A stretch of 64,000 nt of DNA. Source: Nitrospirota bacterium. GTDB taxonomy: Bacteria > Nitrospirota > Nitrospiria > Nitrospirales > Nitrospiraceae. Positions 7,405-15,972 of this stretch are shown piece after piece. The stretch's first letter is position 1; the number at the start of each line of letters is the position of its first letter. Position numbers and translations under genes: made by a program. The stretch is from the NCBI GenBank assembly GCA_016219645.1, contig JACRLR010000007.1:186001-250000 (forward strand), given 5' to 3'. Under the pieces are notes generated by a model. That model did not search any database, had not been told where the DNA came from, and worked only from the letters and a program-made list of their open reading frames with translations.

Positions 7405-10326
7405 TCACGTAGCAGGATAGACTCGATTTCCTACCAACTCCGATGACGGCCGCTCAAGAGGGTGAAACCAATAATTCACAACCCGCTGCAGCTCGTCGAC
7501 ATCAAAAGGCTTCAGCATATAGGCCTGCGCACCCATACCGATCGCACGCACCGCCGATTCCTTGGAACCGGACGCCGTGACGACCACAATCGGGATCTGC
7601 TGATCCCATTTTCGAATTTCCCGCAACACTTCCATCCCGTCCATAGAGGGAATCCCAATGTCCAGAATCATGCCCCCGAACCTCTCAGCCCTCATGACCT
7701 CCACCGCTCGGACTCCATCGGCCACCAACTGGGCTCGATACCCCATGGCTCGGAAACGATCTTGTAAGAGTTGCCGAATATCCGGATCATCCTCGACAAC
7801 CAGGATGCAAGGCGCTTCAGTCGATACATCGCTGCGTGGCACTGCCATTGTGGGAAGTAACGGAATCGTGAAAGACAGTTCCGCGCCCTGTCCCAGTTCG
7901 CTCCGCGCGGTGATTGTGCCACCCTGTAACTCCACCAACGTCCGCACGATCGATAGACCCAAGCCCAGTCCTTTCGTTCCGGTCCTGGCCTGCTTGACGC
8001 GAAAGAATGGATCGAATATCTGATCAAGGAACTCTGGAGGAATGCCAGGCCCCGTATCATGCACGGAGACCCCGGCCAGCGTCTGATTCTCCTTCCTCAC
8101 CGTCACCAGGATGCGCCCGCCTTCCGGAGTAAACTTCACCGCATTCTGGAGCAAGTTCGTGACGATCTGAATCAGTCGATCGCGATCTGCCCAGACCATC
8201 AGCTGGACAGAAGACACGACCGCCTCCAATGTCTGCTGTTTGGCCTGGGCCAACAAACGCAATTGCTCGACAGCCTCCGCTACGCACGCCCCCAGATCGA
8301 TCTCGACAGGAACGAGATCTAACCTCCCGGATTGAATCGTCGTACGATCCAACAAGGCGTCGATCATACGAATCAACCGGTCTGAATTCTCCAACATCCG
8401 TGACAAATACCGCTGCTGCTTCTCATTGAGCGGCCCCGTCAATCCATCCAGCAGGTTCTGCAAGAATCCTTTGATCGAGGTCAACGGCGTCTTGAGTTCA
8501 TGTGAGACATGCGAGAGGAATTGAGACCGCAAACGATCTGCCTGCTCCAACTCAGCCGTGCGTTCGCGCACTTTGACTTCGAGCCCGACGTTCAGGTCTT
8601 CAATCTGTTCGTATGCGGAGGCGTTATCCAGCGCAATGGCAACTTGATGGGCCACCGTCATCATTAGCTCAAGATCGTCCTGCGTCAGACTATGTGCCCG
8701 TATCCGATCAACTGTCAGGCTTCCCAGAATCCGGTCTTTGACTTTCAACGGAACGGAAATCCAGGACTTGGTCTGCGTCAGGAGAGCGAACTGTCGATTC
8801 AACGGATGGATGCGATCCCACACCGACTGTACATCTCCAACCAGCAACGGCTGGCCTTGGAGCAGCACGACACCCTCTGGGCTCGTGGGATCGGTGACAG
8901 GGATTTCGCGAGCCCGAGCAAACGCCTGGATTTCAGGGGAGACGCCCAGCACCCGCGCATCCATGACAACGCGACGGATCGGATCGTAGAATGAAACCAT
9001 TGCCCGATCGTACTGCAGATCGCCGGTCAACGTTTCCAATACCTTCTGCATCAGTGCCTCTCGATCCAACGTCGAGCTAAAGAGTAATCCGGCTTGATGC
9101 AGGGCCGTCAGCTGCAGCACCTTTCGACGCAGCTCGACGCGTGTTTGTTCCTGCTCCAAATACGCTTCACGCAGTTCTTCATGCCGTGATTCCACGGACC
9201 TGATCTGTTCCTGAATCAGCGACTCGCGTTGCCGGCTTTCCAAGCGTAGATGCCAATTGATCAGCATCCTCGCGCCAAGCACGGGTATCAACCCGAGCAG
9301 AACGGCTTCGCTCAAGCCGGCCGATGGATTGATCAGACGAAGCCCCACGGCGAGAGCGAGGCCGGCTAACAGCCCGCAGACCGACCAGGTGACATACCAC
9401 TGCGACGGTGCAACCGTGGCGACCGGATCGATTGGCGCCATCGTCGCCGCTCGATTGCCGGCCCTCCGGTTGAACGAAGCCGCGCATTTCAGATCGCGCA
9501 AACGGGAGACGGACGCTCGAACCGATCCTGCCATCATGTGCCAAGCCTTGGAACGCCAGGTCGCCTGCCCTTCCGGCTGCCATCGGATGGACCACTGGCA
9601 CCACTCGTCGTCATGCGCGATGCAGGACATTTCCGTCAGCGTGGCTGGCGCCAGGCCGTGGACTCGAACCGGTACCGCCGCCATAATGCCTTGGGCAGCC
9701 TGACACACCATCTGCGCGCACCGTCTTCGATAGGGACCAAACTGACGAAGCGTGCGTTCGGAAAACTTCAAGGCCAAGGTGGCGGAAGTCGACGTGACGT
9801 GGACTACTCGGAATTCAATCGAACCGGACGCGAACTTGTTTCCGAAATAGGGAAACATGCCGTAGATTTGAGAGAGTGAAAATGGTCTGGCAAGGACCTG
9901 CATGATTGAAGACGCCTTCTCCATTCCACCCCGATACAGAAACTGAGGATCGCCGGACATGCGTTCACAGAACTCGTACAGATAGACCGTGAACTCATAG
10001 GAGTAGCTGTTCCACGCATTTTTCAGAAATTCCGGCGTCACGTGATAGACCGGATCTTTGATCCGTTGATTCAACAGGTGGCACAGATCTTCCACGGCCT
10101 GAGTCCCGGCTGAGGCCCCCCGCTCACGAGCCTGTGAGCTCTCGAGGTAGACGACGACCGCTCGAATACTCATCCCGCTCATGTCTCTGATTGTCTGTCC
10201 CTGCTCGTCCAATCCGAAGGGGCGAAATTCCATCACTTCCCGTTCAAGGATCGAGCGATCCTTCGAAAACAGCTCCTGGCCGGATCGTGCGGCAATGTTG
10301 AGTTCGTCCGCGATGCTGCTCTTCAT
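7405..10326 (-). CDS. Membrane hybrid sensor histidine kinase (V4R-like, GAF, HisKA, HATPase, REC)
   Basis: With the ATG at 10326 the protein is 973 aa. About residues 1-270 resemble a V4R/haem-NO-binding-like sensor module ending in SCIAHDDEWCQWSIRW. Two membrane helices follow (about 310-355), then a coiled coil, a GAF domain (about 415-565), HisKA with the phospho-His in FLSHVSHELKTPLTS, an HATPase domain (NLLQNAVKFTPEGG, HDTGPGIPPE, GLGLGLSIV), and a C-terminal receiver with phospho-Asp in GGMILDIGIPSMDG and the Lys of MLKPFD. An in-frame start 237 bp upstream gives 1052 aa, but its leader looks low-complexity. The ligand and output are unknown. Confidence 0.85.
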   Translation of the reverse strand: MKSSIADELNIAARSGQELFSKDRSILEREVMEFRPFGLDEQGQTIRDMSGMSIRAVVVYLESSQARERGASAGTQAVEDLCHLLNQRIKDPVYHVTPEFLKNAWNSYSYEFTVYLYEFCERMSGDPQFLYRGGMEKASSIMQVLARPFSLSQIYGMFPYFGNKFASGSIEFRVVHVTSTSATLALKFSERTLRQFGPYRRRCAQMVCQAAQGIMAAVPVRVHGLAPATLTEMSCIAHDDEWCQWSIRWQPEGQATWRSKAWHMMAGSVRASVSRLRDLKCAASFNRRAGNRAATMAPIDPVATVAPSQWYVTWSVCGLLAGLALAVGLRLINPSAGLSEAVLLGLIPVLGARMLINWHLRLESRQRESLIQEQIRSVESRHEELREAYLEQEQTRVELRRKVLQLTALHQAGLLFSSTLDREALMQKVLETLTGDLQYDRAMVSFYDPIRRVVMDARVLGVSPEIQAFARAREIPVTDPTSPEGVVLLQGQPLLVGDVQSVWDRIHPLNRQFALLTQTKSWISVPLKVKDRILGSLTVDRIRAHSLTQDDLELMMTVAHQVAIALDNASAYEQIEDLNVGLEVKVRERTAELEQADRLRSQFLSHVSHELKTPLTSIKGFLQNLLDGLTGPLNEKQQRYLSRMLENSDRLIRMIDALLDRTTIQSGRLDLVPVEIDLGACVAEAVEQLRLLAQAKQQTLEAVVSSVQLMVWADRDRLIQIVTNLLQNAVKFTPEGGRILVTVRKENQTLAGVSVHDTGPGIPPEFLDQIFDPFFRVKQARTGTKGLGLGLSIVRTLVELQGGTITARSELGQGAELSFTIPLLPTMAVPRSDVSTEAPCILVVEDDPDIRQLLQDRFRAMGYRAQLVADGVRAVEVMRAERFGGMILDIGIPSMDGMEVLREIRKWDQQIPIVVVTASGSKESAVRAIGMGAQAYMLKPFDVDELQRVVNYWFHPLERPSSELVGNRVYPAT

Positions 10327-10707
10327 ATACTGCTCTTTGTTTGTACCAACCCTTTGACCTGCAACGCCTCCAACATCTGTCCCTTTGTCATCACCGCCGC
10401 TTCCGCACAAACAATCCCGAGACTCAGCTGAATCGAAAGAGCGCGCAACCTCATGAGGGCGCGAAGTATACATAGGTACCCTGTCTTTGTAAATAGGAAC
10501 ACAATCTATTTCTATATCAAACCATACTAAGCGATGCTCCCCGCTCAATGGCGGCTTCGCCATCTAAGGCAATGCCTGCCCCGTTGTTGTCCCTATGCTT
10601 CACAAGCGAGGATAGGCGCCCGCAAACAGGACGTCAGTTACCTATAGATGGTAGGGTTCAAAGAAGAGCCCCAACGGAGGGCCCATGGTGGGAAGATGGC
10701 AATACAG
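10327..10707. other. Intergenic region upstream of the hybrid kinase
   Basis: About 380 bp. The kinase frame stays open to 10563, but that stretch has poor coding character and no clear ribosome site. The remainder, toward the thiamine-binding-like gene's stop at 10708, shows no gene, no long hairpin and no recognisable promoter. Confidence 0.4.
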
Positions 10708-11016
10708 TTAGCGCTTGACCGGTCGCTTGAGTTTCTTCTCGATGCTCGCGACCTTGCTCTGTAAACGCCCCGCATGACCCTGGCGGTAGTCGACTTTGAT
10801 CGTGCAGGAAATACGACCGCAATCTTTCTTCATCCGCTCATAACACTTCTTGACGACCGAAAACACCTCATCCCACTCCCCTTCAAGCACCGTCCCCATC
10901 GGGTTCAACCGGTAGTCCACACCACTCTTATCGATAATATCGAGCGAGCGCGCAACATATTTGCCGACACTCTCGCCCCTTCCCAACGGCGACATGCTGA
11001 ATTCTAATAAGACCAT
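10708..11016 (-). CDS. MTH1187/YkoF-type thiamine-binding-like protein (UPF0045)
   Basis: A 102-aa protein starting MVLLEFSMSPLGRGESVGKYVARSL, with YRLNPMGTVLEGEWDEVFSVVKKC in the centre. This is the pattern of the UPF0045/MTH1187 family, ferredoxin-like folds some of whose members bind thiamine. The ATG at 11016 is preceded by AAGGAG; an upstream ATG at 11049 lacks support. The C-terminal tail is unusually basic (KLKRPVKR). It lies 71 bp downstream of the precorrin-2 dehydrogenase gene on the same strand. The physiological ligand is not shown by the sequence. Confidence 0.8.
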   Translation of the reverse strand: MVLLEFSMSPLGRGESVGKYVARSLDIIDKSGVDYRLNPMGTVLEGEWDEVFSVVKKCYERMKKDCGRISCTIKVDYRQGHAGRLQSKVASIEKKLKRPVKR

Positions 11017-11036
11017 CGCGACTCCTTTCTCTATCC

Positions 11037-11099
11037 CCTCACGCCTCACCGCATACGCCCTCCCCCTGACCCCTCACGCCTTACGCCTCACGTCTTGAC
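11037..11099. repeat. Period-7 degenerate tandem repeat at the end of the precorrin-2 dehydrogenase gene
   Basis: On the minus strand the sequence reads in 7-bp units such as TGAGGCG, TAAGGCG and TGAGGGG, beginning exactly with the TGA stop codon of the upstream gene. Each unit carries a potential stop codon, so three consecutive units close all frames. Confidence 0.7.
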
Positions 11100-11720
11100 A
11101 GCCCGCTCATCCAGCCAGACCTTCGGGTACTGGACCTTGCCCAGCAGGCGAAACCCATCCAAAGCCTCGCGCAACAATTCCCGGCGCTTTTCGAAATCCG
11201 GCTCAGTCGCCTTTGCATGCTCCCGGAGCTGGCCGAGCCAATCCACAAATGCAGCAAACTCCTCACCGAAGATCTTCTCAAAATCCTCCTTCATAAAGCC
11301 TGACAAAGCCGGGGCGACCCCGCTCGTACTGATGGCCACACGCAAGTGGCCGCAGGCTACCACTGCCGGCATTGTGACCGTCGACGCCTCAGGCTGATCA
11401 ACCGACCACAAGAGAACCTTCTTCTCCCGTGCCTTCCCAAATAGTGCGCGAGAAAAATCCCGGTCCCCACGAACCATATTCAACACGAGAATCGCACTGT
11501 CGAGGTCGCTATCGCGAAAGTGGCGCCCACGGTGCAGAACTTTTGCCGACGCGGCTAATTCTTTCAGCCTGTCATGTAACACCGGCGCCACCACGGTCAC
11601 CTTCGCCCCTGCCTCCAACAAACGCTGGGTCTTTTCCGCTGCTTCTTCGTCCCCCCCGAGCACGAGCACCGGGTAGCCTCTCACGTCGAGAGACAATGGA
11701 AAGCCAGGATTTGCAGCCAT
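11088..11720 (-). CDS. Precorrin-2 dehydrogenase / sirohydrochlorin ferrochelatase-type protein (CysG N-terminal domain)
   Basis: A 210-aa protein with an N-terminal Rossmann fold (YPVLVLGGDEEAAEKTQRLLEAGAKVTVVAP), the middle VLNMVRGDRDFSRALFGKAREK, then STVTMPAVVACGHLRVAISTSGVAPALSGFMKEDFE, typical of the Met8p/CysG-N family. These enzymes oxidise precorrin-2 with NAD and can insert iron to make sirohaem, needed for nitrite and sulfite reductases. It lacks the SUMT methyltransferase half, so the methylation step must be encoded elsewhere. The stop codon lies in a period-7 repeat. Confidence 0.9.
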   Translation of the reverse strand: MAANPGFPLSLDVRGYPVLVLGGDEEAAEKTQRLLEAGAKVTVVAPVLHDRLKELAASAKVLHRGRHFRDSDLDSAILVLNMVRGDRDFSRALFGKAREKKVLLWSVDQPEASTVTMPAVVACGHLRVAISTSGVAPALSGFMKEDFEKIFGEEFAAFVDWLGQLREHAKATEPDFEKRRELLREALDGFRLLGKVQYPKVWLDERAVKT

Positions 11721-11771
11721 AACGGTTCCTCCTCATTCGATAATGGGACGTATCATACAACACCCTGTGAA

Positions 11772-11939
11772 GGAATGGTCAATGGTCGATGGTGAATGCC
11801 TACGGAGGAGATGAGATGGGGCTGGGCAGAAATAACTGTTGAACGGTCAATGCTTAATGGTCAATGACGGGCGGGGATACAATCTGAAAGAGATGGGAGA
11901 ATAAGACTGAACATTCACCATTGACCATTCAACATTCAG
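11772..11939. repeat. Period-7 repeat arms forming a long imperfect hairpin
   Basis: Units of AATGGTC type occur at 11774-11798 and 11841-11866 and their complements (CATTCAC, CATTGAC, CATTCAA) at 11909-11939. The spacing is 7 bp throughout with point variation, and the left and right arms can pair. The element fills the gap between the precorrin-2 dehydrogenase start and the HNH gene stop. Confidence 0.7.
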
Positions 11940-11941
11940 AT

Positions 11942-12487
11942 CTACGTGTCGGCGGGGTCGGCGTCCAATTCCATGTTCCAATAGAAATAGTCACGCCAGC
12001 TGTCCGGGGTATTTCGAATCCCGATGGTAATGGTCACAATAGGATTCCAGCGCGGCTTCACCGGCTTCTTCAAGAGCCGCATCCCGGCTTCCTCCGGCGT
12101 GCGACCGCTCTTCTTGTTGTTGCAACGCCAACAGGCGGTCACGATATTTTCCCAGGTCTTTCGCCCTCCCTTGGCGATCGGAACGACGTGATCGAACGTC
12201 AGTTCCTCGGTCCGGAACTTGTGACGGCAGTACTGGCAGGCATAGCCATCTCGCGTAAAGATATTGATGCGTGAAAATTTCACCGCCCGGTGGGCATCCT
12301 TGAGCCTCACCAGTTTGAGGAGCCGCATGACTGAAGGAAGTTTAAAGGATATCGATACCGCGTGGACTTCTCGGTCGTAGACTTCGAGGACTTCAACCTT
12401 ACCCTGCCAAAGAAGCGCAATCGCCTTTTGCCAATTGACGACCCTCAGGGGTTCGTACGTCGCGTTGAGCAGAAGGGTCATTTCCAT
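11942..12487 (-). CDS. HNH endonuclease family protein
   Basis: The 181-aa product has an N-terminal LLLNATYEPLRVVNWQKAIALLWQGK segment typical of a widespread bacterial HNH subfamily. The nuclease core follows: CQYCRHKF, then LTFDHVVPIAKGGRKTWENIVTACWRCNNKKSGR. The two CxxC pairs bind a structural zinc, and the DH...N...N/H residues form the HNH metal site. The C-terminus has a short Trp/Tyr-rich tail. The ATG at 12487 is preferred because GAGG precedes it. The substrate is unknown; no methylase or mobile element sits next to it. Confidence 0.85.
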   Translation of the reverse strand: MEMTLLLNATYEPLRVVNWQKAIALLWQGKVEVLEVYDREVHAVSISFKLPSVMRLLKLVRLKDAHRAVKFSRINIFTRDGYACQYCRHKFRTEELTFDHVVPIAKGGRKTWENIVTACWRCNNKKSGRTPEEAGMRLLKKPVKPRWNPIVTITIGIRNTPDSWRDYFYWNMELDADPADT

Positions 12488-12654
12488 AGAACAACCTCAT
12501 CGCAACCGAGGCTCCTTGTGTGAGAGGGCCTAGGTATAGTATTCAATCGCGTAGCTTCTCTATGCCATAAGCTTTGGTTGAAATCAAGCCAGAGGCCGGT
12601 CTTTGGAAAGTGCTTCTTCCCTCGGTTGTTCCGCTTAGAAGAAGGATCAGCTCC

Positions 12655-12975
12655 GTGCCAGTTTTTTTTACCGTCGCGACAGTTGAAGAAATCCCTCGGG
12701 GAACCGGACGTGTCGTCGAAGTCCAAGGAGTCTGGATTGCGCTGTTCAACGTCGACGGATCCTTCTATGCCGTCGACAACACCTGCCCGCATGCAGGAGG
12801 ACCGCTCGGAGAAGGCCAGCTGGACGGTTGCGTCGTCCAATGTCCCTGGCATGGATGGCGATTCAATGTGCAAACCGGTCAACGACCGGAGAATCCCGAC
12901 ATCACCGTCGCCTGCTGCATAGTCCAAATTGAAGGGAATCAGATTCAGGTGGCTCTACCGGAGAACTTCACTTAA
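12655..12975 (+). CDS. Rieske [2Fe-2S] ferredoxin-like protein
   Basis: A 106-aa soluble protein consisting of one Rieske domain: NTCPHAGGPLGEG (C-x-H) and QCPWHGWRFN (C-x-x-H) supply the two Cys and two His cluster ligands. The start is the GTG at 12655, with AAGGA eight bases upstream; a longer frame from a TTG at 12574 lacks a ribosome site. It resembles the small-subunit (NirD-like) or ring-hydroxylating ferredoxin components, moving electrons to an oxygenase or nitrite reductase. No partner enzyme is adjacent. Confidence 0.88.
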   Translation: MPVFFTVATVEEIPRGTGRVVEVQGVWIALFNVDGSFYAVDNTCPHAGGPLGEGQLDGCVVQCPWHGWRFNVQTGQRPENPDITVACCIVQIEGNQIQVALPENFT

Positions 12976-12978
12976 CCC

Positions 12979-13065
12979 AGTCTGTCTGGTTCATCTGGTT
13001 TGTTTTGTTCATTTAGTTGGTTTTGTTTAACCAAACAAACGAGACAAACCAAATAAACCTAATAA
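12979..13065. repeat. Period-9 tandem repeat hairpin, copy 1
   Basis: The left arm runs in 9-bp units such as CTGTCTGGT, TCATCTGGT and TTGTTTTGT; the right arm in complementary units AACCAAACA, AACGAGACA and AACCAAATA. The arms meet at about 13029, so the transcript can fold into a long T/G-A/C stem. It lies between the convergent Rieske and 153-aa protein genes and may terminate both. Confidence 0.75.
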
Positions 13066-13072
13066 CGGTCTG

Positions 13073-13534
13073 CTAGGGCGTAGGATCTGGCGCTTTGGGT
13101 GTAATTCCATCGGCCGCGAGGGAGGCGGCATTGACCTTCTTCAATGCAAGATCGGCATGCCAGATGAACTCCCGCTCGAACCATTGACCGGTTGTTCCTT
13201 GGTCCCGCAGTTGAACACGGATTTCGTACAGATCCCCCTCGACTTGCTTCACCCGCCACTCGCCCAACCGCGCGACCCGATTACGTTCGCTCATGGAACG
13301 CACGTGCTCCGTCAACGCCTCGAGAATTGTGGGATAGCCCTGAGCCCGATGGTTTTGCACCAACGTAAGAGCCTCGGCGCCTCGACCCTCTACGACAGGA
13401 TTCAGCGAAGGAGGCTTCATCCAGAGATAGTAGAATACGCCAGACAGGAGCAATGCCAGGGCCGCAAGGCGAAGAAGCTTCACCATCGTGGGAGAGACAG
13501 GCGCCGGATGGCCTGAGGGATGATTCGGCGGCAT
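13073..13534 (-). CDS. Single-pass membrane-anchored protein of unknown function
   Basis: I do not recognise a family. The 153-aa product starts MPPNHPSG, has one membrane helix at about residues 18-38 (LLRLAALALLLSGVFYYLWM), then a soluble domain with LTEHVRSMSERNRVARLGEW and QWFEREFIWHADLALKKVNAASL. The soluble part has a beta-rich VEGDLYEIRVQLRDQG segment of a kind seen in periplasmic domains. The ATG at 13534 with AGGA upstream is chosen over one 60 bp earlier. Probably periplasmic and anchored in the inner membrane. Confidence 0.6.
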   Translation of the reverse strand: MPPNHPSGHPAPVSPTMVKLLRLAALALLLSGVFYYLWMKPPSLNPVVEGRGAEALTLVQNHRAQGYPTILEALTEHVRSMSERNRVARLGEWRVKQVEGDLYEIRVQLRDQGTTGQWFEREFIWHADLALKKVNAASLAADGITPKAPDPTP

Positions 13535-13744
13535 GAAAATCCTATGACTAGAAATCGATGGGAGGAATCGAAGCCGCGCATGATTGCGCCGCATCTTAGG
13601 AAGAGCGCCGGCAGGATGTCAATTCATGACGACTTCGAACAATCGGATGAGTGCCCTCCGCCGAAGCTTGTGCGCGCGAAAGCGGTTATGTTACAAATAT
13701 CCGTCCAGTCGTCTGACATGCTCTCCTAGAGCGACAATTCACCA

Positions 13745-14188
13745 ATGAAATTCTTTCTCTACGGGGACCATCTCAACCCCACACAACTGAAACGTCGCGC
13801 GCCGGAACACCGGTTCCTCATGCTGGCAGCCCTCCCCGAACATACGATCAAATTTTGCCGATGGTCGTCGCAGTGGCGCTGCGGCCTCGCCAGCGTCATT
13901 CCGTCACCGGGAGAACAGGTCTGGGGAGCAGTCTTTGAGGTAACCGACGAAGATCTCAAGCTAATGGACCTCTTCGAGGAAGATGTCCCAGCGAACGCCT
14001 TTCGCCAGGTCCAAGTCACTGTCGTGACAGAAGCTGGCGAGAAAGTGCTCGTGACAACCTATGCCGCTACACCGATCGGAAAATTCAAACCAAAAGCGCA
14101 TTACCTTGATTGGGTCATGAAGGGCCTCAAACATTGGAAGTTGCCCGAAGAAGCCATCGAGACATGGAAGTCGTACGCGCCGCAGTAA
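13745..14188 (+). CDS. Gamma-glutamylcyclotransferase-like (AIG2/GGCT fold) protein
   Basis: The 147-aa protein begins MKFFLYGDHLNPTQLKRRAP, matching the FxYGSNL phosphate-loop of the GGCT family with a D-H substitution. It continues with GEQVWGAVFEVTDEDLKLMDLFEE, where the catalytic glutamate of the family is expected. These enzymes cyclise gamma-glutamyl peptides to 5-oxoproline or act on other amines. The altered first loop leaves the substrate open. It has no obvious operon partner. Confidence 0.7.
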   Translation: MKFFLYGDHLNPTQLKRRAPEHRFLMLAALPEHTIKFCRWSSQWRCGLASVIPSPGEQVWGAVFEVTDEDLKLMDLFEEDVPANAFRQVQVTVVTEAGEKVLVTTYAATPIGKFKPKAHYLDWVMKGLKHWKLPEEAIETWKSYAPQ

Positions 14189-14205
14189 ACCCAGAGCATA
14201 TGGCG

Positions 14206-14305
14206 TATAGCCTATAGCTGATGGAGGGATTGGAGTCGGGGCTTCACTACAGAACTCAGACCCAATTTCCTGCTATCGGCGCATTAGCTATGCGCCATTC
14301 GCTCT
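14206..14305. repeat. Period-7 type inverted arms upstream of the 2Fe-2S protein gene
   Basis: The words CATATGG, CGTATAG, CCTATAG and, after a spacer, complementary GCTATCG, GCATTAGCTATGCG form a loose 7-bp-period inverted repeat. It is the only feature between the GGCT-like gene and the ferredoxin gene. Confidence 0.4.
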
Positions 14306-14323
14306 TTTCATGTAGGAGATCTC

Positions 14324-14650
14324 ATGCCAAAACCAAAGCACCACATCGTCGTCTGTACTAACTCTCGCCCTCCCGGCCATCCAAAGCCATCCTGCGGCAG
14401 CGCCGGAGCAGCCTCCCTCCTCATGGCCTTTAATATGGGGCTCATGCAGAAAGGCGTGATGCCGGGTGAAGTCCTCGTCAGCGGCTCCTCCTGCCTCGGC
14501 CCTTGCGAGCAGGGACCGACCGTCGTCGTCTATCCGGACGCCACCTGGTATTCGAAAGTCACAGAAGCCGACGTGGCCACCATCATCGATGAACACATCA
14601 AAGGCGGAAAGCCGGTTGCGAAGCTGAATCCGGACGCAGTGTGGAAGTAG
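14324..14650 (+). CDS. Thioredoxin-like [2Fe-2S] ferredoxin
   Basis: A 108-aa single-domain protein. Four cysteines sit in the pattern of thioredoxin-like ferredoxins: CTNSRPPGHPKPSC (C-x12-C) near the N-terminus and CLGPC (C-x3-C) at about residue 58, with GPTVVVYPDATWY after it. This is the fold of the clostridial-type 2Fe-2S ferredoxin and NuoE-like proteins. The ATG has AGGAG five bases upstream. It presumably shuttles electrons in the cytoplasm; the partner is not indicated by its neighbours. Confidence 0.88.
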   Translation: MPKPKHHIVVCTNSRPPGHPKPSCGSAGAASLLMAFNMGLMQKGVMPGEVLVSGSSCLGPCEQGPTVVVYPDATWYSKVTEADVATIIDEHIKGGKPVAKLNPDAVWK

Positions 14651-14671
14651 CTCTCGTAACCGCTCAATAAA

Positions 14672-14841
14672 AGGATGATCAAAAAGGTCAACCTTCTCAC
14701 CCACCCAGCCCTGGCGCGCCGAGACTCGCCATTCCGCAGGCTAGGCCGCAGCCGATGGAAGCACCGCAGGCGTAGCCTCTGGGCTACGTTGAGGATGCTT
14801 TCGAGGCGAGACCGACGCTGGCGGCCTTTTTCAGCATCCTG
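14672..14841. repeat. Family A inverted-repeat element, copy 2
   Basis: About 170 bp bounded by AAGGATGATCAAAAAGGTC and a right end reading CTTTTTCAGCATCCT. The interior has CACCCACCCAGCCCTGGCGCG and GCTGGCGGCC blocks shared with copy 1. It lies between the ferredoxin and MogA-like genes and runs into the latter's 5' end. Confidence 0.75.
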
Positions 14842-14852
14842 TGAGACACGAA

Positions 14853-15365
14853 ATGGGTAGCCACACAGCTCACGAACATAAATCCCATGCACCCGGCTCC
14901 ATCGGGTGCATGGTCATTACCTGCAGCGACAGCCGCACGCAGGAAACCGACAGCAGTGGCCAGCGCATCATGCACCTGCTTAAAGATGCCGGCCATACGG
15001 TCGTGGCCTATCATCTCGTGAAAGACGAACCGTCCAAGATCAAAGCCAAGGTCAAAGCCGCCCTGACCGACAAGAAGATCCAGGCCATCATCATCAACGG
15101 CGGCACCGGTATCTCGAAGCGGGATTCAACCTTTGAAGCGGTCGATGCGATGTTGGAGAAGCGCCTGGTGGGATTCGGTGAGATCTTCCGCTACTTGACC
15201 TACCAGGACATCGGCTCCCCTGCCATCATGAGCCGCGCCACCGCCGGCATCATTAAAGGCCGCGTGCTCTTCTCTACCCCCGGCTCAGAAAACGCCGTGC
15301 GTCTGGCGATGGAAAAACTGATTCTGCCGGAACTCGGCCACCTGGTGAAAGAACTGACGAAGTAA
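14853..15365 (+). CDS. MogA/MoaB-type molybdopterin adenylyltransferase
   Basis: A 170-aa protein with IGCMVITCSDSRTQETDSSGQ, IIINGGTGISKRDSTFEAV, and SRATAGIIKGRVLFSTPGSENAVRLAM, the molybdopterin-binding motifs of the MoaB/MogA family that activates molybdopterin before metal insertion. Nitrite- and nitrate-metabolising bacteria need this cofactor for molybdoenzymes. The ATG at 14853 is chosen: a GTG at 14841 lies within the end of a family A repeat. The extra N-terminus (HTAHEHKSHAPGS) is His-rich, which is unusual. Confidence 0.88.
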   Translation: MGSHTAHEHKSHAPGSIGCMVITCSDSRTQETDSSGQRIMHLLKDAGHTVVAYHLVKDEPSKIKAKVKAALTDKKIQAIIINGGTGISKRDSTFEAVDAMLEKRLVGFGEIFRYLTYQDIGSPAIMSRATAGIIKGRVLFSTPGSENAVRLAMEKLILPELGHLVKELTK

Positions 15366-15367
15366 CC

Positions 15368-15452
15368 GTTAGGCATAAGGGGTAAGGCGTGAGGGGCGGT
15401 GTTTGAAGATAGTCCACACGCCTAACGCCTTACGTTTCACGCCTTACGTCTT
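15368..15452. repeat. Period-7 repeat hairpin between convergent genes
   Basis: The left arm has TTAGGCA, TAAGGGG, TAAGGCG, TGAGGGG-type units; the right arm CGCCTAA, CGCCTTA, CGTTTCA, CGCCTTA. The arms are complementary, so transcripts from either side could form a terminator-like stem. Located between the MogA-like gene (+) and the CBS gene (-). Confidence 0.7.
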
Positions 15453-15453
15453 C

Positions 15454-15888
15454 CTAGTCCTGCATAATCTTCGGTTCCGAATACTGCGCCTCCGGCGGAA
15501 TCTTCGATTGCGCATACCATTTATAAAACATCAACAGATCCCGCACGGAAACCACCCCTACAATCTCCCCTGCTTTGGTCACCGCGAGATGGCGCACGCC
15601 TAAGTCAGCCATCATATCCTGAGCATCATCAACCGACTCACTCCCCTCTATGGTGCAGATGGGCGCCGTCATAATCTTCTCGACGGTCAACTTGCCAAGG
15701 GGTTTATTGGTTGAGACAGCGCGTCGGACGATATCCGTATCGGTGACGATCCCGACCAGCTTCTTCCCCTTCTTCACAAACAACGAGCCTACCCGCGCCG
15801 CCTTCATTTTCTTGGCCGCGCTTACAATCGATACGGTGGGGCCCACAGTCTTGGGCTGCTTTCTCATGATTTTTTCTATGGTAGACAT
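15454..15888 (-). CDS. CBS-pair domain protein
   Basis: The 144-aa product is a tandem CBS (Bateman) module: first repeat around IMRKQPKTVGPTVSIVSAAKKM with GSLFVKKGKKLVGIVTDTDIVRR, second around IMTAPICTIEGSESVDDAQDMM with VRHLAVTKAGEIVGVVSVRDLL. Such pairs bind adenosine nucleotides and regulate partner proteins; no effector domain is attached. It begins at ATG 15888 after GGGGAG. Confidence 0.92.
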   Translation of the reverse strand: MSTIEKIMRKQPKTVGPTVSIVSAAKKMKAARVGSLFVKKGKKLVGIVTDTDIVRRAVSTNKPLGKLTVEKIMTAPICTIEGSESVDDAQDMMADLGVRHLAVTKAGEIVGVVSVRDLLMFYKWYAQSKIPPEAQYSEPKIMQD

Positions 15889-15972
15889 ACTCTCCCCTTT
15901 CTATTCCTGACAAATTACATGAGAACAATCCGCCGGCGTGCATTCATCATGGTTCTAGGATAATGGCCCAAC

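Noticed and set aside
11037-15452. CRISPR array from regularly repeated short words.
   Set aside because: Units are contiguous 7-bp words without spacers, arms are complementary, and no cas gene is present.
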